Origin: Candidatus Zipacnadia bacterium
Lineage (GTDB): Bacteria > Armatimonadota > Zipacnadia > Zipacnadales > UBA5352
DNA length: 64,000 nucleotides
Direction of reading: 5' to 3'
Assembly (NCBI GenBank): GCA_029821735.1
Contig: JALGSU010000033.1
Location: forward strand, 20,973 to 84,972
Made by a program: the position numbers and the translations under genes. The notes below the pieces were generated by a model. It was not told where the DNA came from. It saw only the letters and a program-made list of their open reading frames with translations, and ran no database searches. Within the stretch, counting starts at the first letter, position 1. The number at the start of each line of letters is the position of its first letter. Shown one piece after another: positions 59,894 to 64,000 of the stretch.

Positions 59894-62230
59894 ATGCCCA
59901 CCACGACGGCCACAGCCCGCGGATTCGAACGTACCGACGGCGATGCGACCATGCGCGTCGAGTTCCTCCAGCCCGGCATCGTCCGAATCCGCCAGTTCAC
60001 CGGCCCAGAACCACCCATGCCATCCCTGCTCCGCTACGGATTCTTTGAGCGCGCCTGGCCCGAGATTCCCGTTGCGGCGACCGGATCAGGCGCCGCGAGC
60101 GAACTACTTTCGGTGAGCGTCGACGACGCTGGTTGCCTCACTATCGCCGACGCTGAGGGCACGGTTCTGCTGACCGAGACGGAGCCCGCGCTGCCCGGCC
60201 CGACTCCGGGATTCCGCATGAGATTCGGACTTTCGCCGGACGCTCGGCTCGTCGGCCTCGGAGATCAGAATCGCGAGAGAATCGAGCATAGGGGCATGTC
60301 CGGCGATTTATGGGTGCGCAACGTCGACAGCTATATACCGATCCCACTGCTGATCTCGTCCGAGGGCTATGGGCTACTGATCAACACCACGCGCCGCATC
60401 TACTACGACCTCGGCGCCACCTCCGAGGAGTGGTTCGGCTTCGAGGCCGAGGACGAGAGCGTGGACTGGTATTTCATCCACGGGCCCTCCCCGGCGGAGG
60501 TGCTCGATCGATACACGCAAATCACTGGCAGGCCGATGATGCCGCCGAAGTACGCGCTCGGGCTGTGGTTCATCTGTCGCACCCAGGCGGACGCGCACGA
60601 GTTCACCAGCGACTGCCTGAACTTCCGGCGCGAGGGCATTCCTTGCGACTGCATCGGCCTGGAACCGGGCTGGATGGACCAGATTTACGATTACAGCATC
60701 GATAAGAAATGGAGCACGGAGCGCTTCCCCGTACCGAGCTACAATCGCTTCCGGCACACGTTCTTCGCGACGGCTCAGCGCATGGGATTCAAGCCCGGGC
60801 TGTGGCTGTGCATGGACTACGATCTGTCTTGGGAAGAGGAGCGCAGGCTCGCGCCAGAGGTGCTGGAGGCTGAAGAATCCGAGCGAGCCGGGTTCTCGCT
60901 CGGCCACGAAGTTGACGAGCATTTGCGCGGCAAGCGGTACTTCGATCAGCTCACGAGGCCAGACGTACCTTGGTTCGAGCACCTTTCGGAGTTCGTCGAC
61001 GAGGGCGCGCATTGGTTCAAGCAGGACGGCTCAAATCAGATTCTGGAGCATCCGGATCGGCTCTGGGGCAACGGAATGTCCGACGCTGAGATGCACAACC
61101 TCTACCCGATGCTGTACTCGCGTCAGATGCTTCAGGGCTATCGTGAGCATACGGATCGGCGGACCTTCGTTTTCACCTGTTCGGGCTGGGCAGGGCTTCA
61201 GGCCCTGACTGGGACCTGGACCGGAGACACCGGAGGCGAAGAAGGGCCGCTCGTAGCTTGCCTCAATCTGAGCCTCAGCGGGCACGGGATGAACACCTGC
61301 GATATGGAGGTTACGACCCCTGAGGGCATTCATTTTGGGATGCTTTTGCCCTGGGCTCAGCTGAATTCGTGGAACTACTGGAGGCACCCCTGGCTGCAGG
61401 GAGAGCGTCTGAGGGGCATTTTCGCGTTTTACGCCCGGCTGCGTTACCAGATGCTTCCGTATATCTATTCAGCGGCGTGGACAGCCCATGAATCGGGACT
61501 TCCGATGATGAGAGCGATGCCTCTGGAATGGCCAGATTCAGCCGCCGCGTACGAGTGTCTGAGGCAGTATCTGCTGGGGCCGAATCTGCTTGTGGCGAGC
61601 TTCACGGATGAGCTGTGGCTGCCTCCGGGGCAGTGGTACAACTTCTGGACCGGGGAGCGGATTGAGGGCGATTGCTGGGTCACGCCAGAAGTGCCAGATG
61701 GCCGTGGAGGGCCTCTAATGGCCCGTGCGGGCGGAATCCTGCCAATGGGACCGGAGATGGATTTCGTCGGTCAGCGGCCCGATGATGAGCTGGATATGCA
61801 TGTCTGGGCCGGGCCGGCGAGCGATTTTACCCTGTACGAGGACGATGGCATAACACACGAATTTGAGAATGGAGCGCACAGGACCACTCAGATCGCCCAG
61901 GAGCCGATTCAGGGCGGGATTCGCGTTATAGTCTCCGCTCCAGAGGGGGATTTTGCCGGGGCGATGACTCGGCCGGACTCGGCGGAGGCGCGGGACGGGA
62001 ATTTCGAGGAGGCGCTGCCAGGGCTGAAAGCCACGAGCCCAGTCTCAGAAAGGGCTCTGAGGGTTTTCGTGCATGGGCTGGAGACGGTTTCGGCAGTGTC
62101 GCTCAATGGAGAAATGGTAGCTCCGGAGGCGAGCGGACCGAGGCCGAGGTGGTGCGTGGAGGCGAGCGGCGACCTTGTCATTGATCTCGGTCGGCGGGAC
62201 CTGTCAGCGGTGGAAATCGTGGTCTGCTAG
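59894..62230 (+). CDS. Glycoside hydrolase family 31 alpha-glycosidase
   Basis: 778 residues, no signal peptide. The GH31 barrel shows the nucleophile Asp378 in HWFKQDGSNQ and the acid/base Asp445 in TGTWTGDTGGEEGPL, plus PPKYALGLWFICRTQADAHE at the barrel start and CLNLSLSGHGMNTCDMEV. An N-terminal galactose-mutarotase-like domain (to about residue 215) and C-terminal sandwich domains (RAGGILPMGPEMDF) complete the family layout. It hydrolyses alpha-linked glucose or xylose from oligosaccharide ends, or could cleave sulfoquinovosides. GAGGTG at 59881-59886 fits ATG 59894. Codon use shifts from about 60.7 kb on toward AGG, GGG and T-ending codons, unlike upstream genes, which hints at different origin. 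Confidence 0.92.
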   Translation: MPTTTATARGFERTDGDATMRVEFLQPGIVRIRQFTGPEPPMPSLLRYGFFERAWPEIPVAATGSGAASELLSVSVDDAGCLTIADAEGTVLLTETEPALPGPTPGFRMRFGLSPDARLVGLGDQNRERIEHRGMSGDLWVRNVDSYIPIPLLISSEGYGLLINTTRRIYYDLGATSEEWFGFEAEDESVDWYFIHGPSPAEVLDRYTQITGRPMMPPKYALGLWFICRTQADAHEFTSDCLNFRREGIPCDCIGLEPGWMDQIYDYSIDKKWSTERFPVPSYNRFRHTFFATAQRMGFKPGLWLCMDYDLSWEEERRLAPEVLEAEESERAGFSLGHEVDEHLRGKRYFDQLTRPDVPWFEHLSEFVDEGAHWFKQDGSNQILEHPDRLWGNGMSDAEMHNLYPMLYSRQMLQGYREHTDRRTFVFTCSGWAGLQALTGTWTGDTGGEEGPLVACLNLSLSGHGMNTCDMEVTTPEGIHFGMLLPWAQLNSWNYWRHPWLQGERLRGIFAFYARLRYQMLPYIYSAAWTAHESGLPMMRAMPLEWPDSAAAYECLRQYLLGPNLLVASFTDELWLPPGQWYNFWTGERIEGDCWVTPEVPDGRGGPLMARAGGILPMGPEMDFVGQRPDDELDMHVWAGPASDFTLYEDDGITHEFENGAHRTTQIAQEPIQGGIRVIVSAPEGDFAGAMTRPDSAEARDGNFEEALPGLKATSPVSERALRVFVHGLETVSAVSLNGEMVAPEASGPRPRWCVEASGDLVIDLGRRDLSAVEIVVC

Positions 62231-62259
62231 CTCACAGTTCCTCTTCACACTGTGAGCTA
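62228..62259. promoter_or_regulatory. Perfect inverted repeat overlapping the GH31 stop codon
   Basis: TAGCTCACAG (62228-62237) and CTGTGAGCTA (62250-62259), ten base pairs with a 12-base pyrimidine-rich loop. The first three bases are the stop codon. It could be part of transcription termination or an operator; the following ACAACTCACAC repeats a piece of one arm. Confidence 0.5.
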
Positions 62260-62320
62260 ACAACTCACACGCGATTGCTCGGAGTACCTCACACCGAAGG
62301 CATAGTGCGTGTTAAGAGCG

Positions 62321-62354
62321 AAAGCGGCCGGCCCGAATCGGGTCGGCCGCTTTT
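62321..62354. terminator. Bidirectional rho-independent terminator
   Basis: AAAGCGGCCGGCCC pairs with GGGTCGGCCGCTTT, loop GAATC, followed by TTTT on the plus strand and preceded by A-rich sequence for the minus strand. It lies between convergent genes ending at 62230 (+) and 62376 (-). Confidence 0.88.
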
Positions 62355-62375
62355 CAACATCTTCTCCACCGACTC

Positions 62376-62822
62376 TCAAGGAACTGAGCCGGTGATTTCC
62401 ACGATCTCTCCACCCTTTTTCAACGCCACAAATGACTTCGAATATCCATGTGGCCGATCGCCCTCGAGGGTACTCGGCGGACAGCAAGCGGCGATGAATC
62501 TTTCGTTCGGCATCGTCTGATCCGGCCGATCGTAGTAGTACGGAACTCCGGTTTTGGTGCAGATCAGGATGCTGCGATCAGTGACGAATTCGGCATCGTA
62601 GAGACCGCGGATCTGAAGCGGCCAATCGCCCTGATCGTTGTAGTACATTTTCAGAGCCATGCCGATGTGCGTGAGATTGCTCCGGCACTCGGTGACTCGC
62701 GAGCGGTCGGTCGCGGAAGTCAGCGCGGGCATGAGAATCGCCGACAGGATCGCGATGATCGCGATCACCACCAGCAACTCAATTAACGTGAAGCCTCTAG
62801 GGGCAACACGGCGGCAAACCAT
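62376..62822 (-). CDS. Type IV prepilin/pseudopilin-like protein
   Basis: 148 residues starting [20 protein letters not shown]: ten-residue leader ending in Gly, then the conserved Phe and Glu5 of prepilins and a hydrophobic helix (AIIAILSAILMPALTSA). The C-terminal half is short, with YYNDQGDWPLQIRGLYDAEF and a Cys pair. It resembles pseudopilins of the GspG kind but lacks the calcium-binding end. GAGGAG precedes the start, which lies inside the end of the preceding prepilin gene (26-base overlap), so the two are co-translated. Third of three pilin-like genes in the same unit. Confidence 0.85.
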   Translation of the reverse strand: MVCRRVAPRGFTLIELLVVIAIIAILSAILMPALTSATDRSRVTECRSNLTHIGMALKMYYNDQGDWPLQIRGLYDAEFVTDRSILICTKTGVPYYYDRPDQTMPNERFIAACCPPSTLEGDRPHGYSKSFVALKKGGEIVEITGSVP

Positions 62823-63405
62823 CGCCCATCATCTCCTCGGGCCTGACGGCCCAGTAGAACTCCCATTCAGCGGCCGGAAGCTGCAGGACGGCTCCGTCGA
62901 GGCGCGCGCCATTCCAAGTTCTGCGCCCGTGCCGGTCCGGCTCGCTATCGCCCACGAGAATCGTGTTGGGCGGATCATCGCTGCGCGTCGCAGTATTGAA
63001 GACGTAATCCACCTGGAACCAGTTCTGAGATTCTCTGTTCCACCCATCGGGGCGGGAATCCTCGCCGGGATAGGGGTCGTACTCGGGCGGCTCTTCACGC
63101 TCGGCCGCGTTGGGACACCGGAACACCTGATAGTTCTTGACGTAGGGATACAGAGCCGGAGCGGGAAACATCTCCACGTCCGCAGCAAAGGCCCCGTAAG
63201 GCCTCGCAGCGGGCATCTTTCCGTCGTTGTCCTGCATGTACATGAGCGAGGCGTGGCAGAGCTGCTGGAGGTTCGAAGCGCAGTTGATCGTTTGCGCCCG
63301 GCCTCTCGAAGCAGACGCGACTGCGAGGAAGATGGCCGCGGCAAGGCCGATCAATCCCATCGCGACCATCAGTTCCTCAACAGTGAAACCGGCTCGTCGC
63401 TTCAT
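62797..63405 (-). CDS. Type IV prepilin-like protein
   Basis: 202 residues from ATG 63405, which overlaps the stop of the upstream pilin-like gene (ATGA). MKRRAGFTVEELMVAMGLIG is a prepilin leader with GF cleavage site and Glu at position 5, here two acids in a row (VEEL). Then CASNLQQLCHASLMYMQDND and KNYQVFRCPNAAEREEPPEY show the cysteine-containing layout of H-x9-DG-type secreted prepilins; DPPNTILVGDSEPDRHG replaces the usual FLDGH end. Probably exported by the type II-like machinery that handles the neighbouring pilins. Confidence 0.82.
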   Translation of the reverse strand: MKRRAGFTVEELMVAMGLIGLAAAIFLAVASASRGRAQTINCASNLQQLCHASLMYMQDNDGKMPAARPYGAFAADVEMFPAPALYPYVKNYQVFRCPNAAEREEPPEYDPYPGEDSRPDGWNRESQNWFQVDYVFNTATRSDDPPNTILVGDSEPDRHGRRTWNGARLDGAVLQLPAAEWEFYWAVRPEEMMGDGLPPCCP

Positions 63406-64000
63406 GATGGCGGCGGCCCTCCCCACGATTCGGCGGTGGGGCCCTGCCCGTCGCGGCGGTTGCGAATCTCCTCAGGAGTCTCGAATCCGAGTTCGCGCCA
63501 GGGGCCCTCGGGAAGCAACTTGATGGCGCCATCTGAGAAGAGCACGTTGGCCCGATAGTTGTGACTGAGTTTGTGATCCGAGCACAGCGGCGCGAGCGGC
63601 GTCTGGTTGTGGCTGCGCCCGGCCCGGTAATAGTAGCCGGTCATGATCGTGTCCTCGGGCCATGAAGGCGAGGGCATGCCCTGTGCGAAGACGACTTCAC
63701 CAGGCTGCAGATCGACGCCGGGCAGATGGCTCTGAGGAGGTGGAGGCGCGCTCGGAGGCGCGCCCATGCCCGGGATGCCCGGGTCCATGCCGGGGTCCAT
63801 CGATGGGTTCTCGGGTTGGGGTGGGCGCCAGCGGGCCTCGTCAGCGGGTGCGCCCATGGGGATGTTGCTGTCGTAAGTGGACGGGCATTGGAAGCACTTG
63901 TCGAGGTCGATGTAGCGCGGGATGAGAGGCGTCAGATCGTCTTCGGTGGGCGGATACCAGCCATCGTGGTCGTGGGCGTAGCTCCGCAGCGCGACGGCGA
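63402..64000 (-). CDS. Prepilin-like protein, C-terminal part (cut by window edge)
   Basis: The frame stays open to the right edge, so the prepilin leader lies outside the window. The visible 199 codons begin AVALRSYAHDHDGWYPPTED, then LDKCFQCPSTYDSNIPMG, matching the YAxDxDxxxP and CPS features of the same family, a proline-rich insert (GIPGMGAPPSAPPPPQSHLP), and SHNYRANVLFSDGAIKLLPE, an H-x9-DG-like end (HNYRANVLFSDG). It overlaps the next pilin gene by four bases. An internal ATG at 63857 is not the start. Confidence 0.8.
   Translation of the reverse strand, partial: AVALRSYAHDHDGWYPPTEDDLTPLIPRYIDLDKCFQCPSTYDSNIPMGAPADEARWRPPQPENPSMDPGMDPGIPGMGAPPSAPPPPQSHLPGVDLQPGEVVFAQGMPSPSWPEDTIMTGYYYRAGRSHNQTPLAPLCSDHKLSHNYRANVLFSDGAIKLLPEGPWRELGFETPEEIRNRRDGQGPTAESWGGPPPS

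Overview
The window is 64 kb of GC-rich chromosomal DNA from a bacterium, most likely an uncultured member of the Armatimonadota. The best clue is the prepilin-like protein at 28737-29405: it carries the short leader and the phrase [13 protein letters not shown], then a late H-x9-DG motif, a combination common in that phylum. Lentisphaerae, Planctomycetes and similar polysaccharide degraders are alternatives. No rRNA or standard tRNA was seen. I recognised families by eye, so every name still needs a profile search.

Layout: 1-7.8 kb holds a truncated sugar aminotransferase, a secreted TIM-barrel-like protein, a membrane-inserted PQQ-type beta-propeller, a hydroxyacid dehydrogenase plus RraA pair, and an NrpR-type nitrogen regulator. 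8.1-13.4 kb is a five-gene glutamate synthase operon of the split archaeal type, with a clear sigma-70 promoter and an inverted repeat over the start site. 13.7-32 kb is a series of secreted or cytoplasmic carbohydrate-active proteins (PcRGLX/YetA-like, fucosidase-like, DUF4838, SGNH hydrolase, AlkP-family), with arsenate reductase, PHP and amidohydrolase enzymes and a pilin-like protein between them. A small tRNA-mimic RNA resembling bacterial Y RNA lies at 25705-25767. 32-40 kb carries three sulfatases, two secreted propeller-like proteins and a Bcp peroxiredoxin.

The most unusual locus is 40.7-43.5 kb: two overlapping genes, one encoding a 259-residue protein that starts Met-Gly, the other a QatC/QueC-like ATP-pyrophosphatase fused to a C-terminal TIR domain. 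This looks like a compact anti-phage system in a foreign-looking island flanked by REP-like hairpin repeats. 43.9-64 kb has an ECF sigma factor with a probable DUF4349 anti-sigma partner, two more sulfatases, a GH20-like protein with CBM9-like and LamG-like domains, NAD synthetase, a trypsin-like protease with a catalytically dead paralogue, a Gfo/Idh/MocA dehydrogenase, a GH31 alpha-glycosidase and three pseudopilin-like genes running off the right edge.

Taken together the region suggests a free-living degrader of sulfated or complex plant or algal glycans: secreted hydrolases open the polymer, sulfatases remove sulfate, and cytoplasmic dehydrogenases process the sugars. At least five genes carry frameshifts and two more look internally shortened. 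This may be assembly error or real decay, and it affects how much trust to place in individual reading frames.
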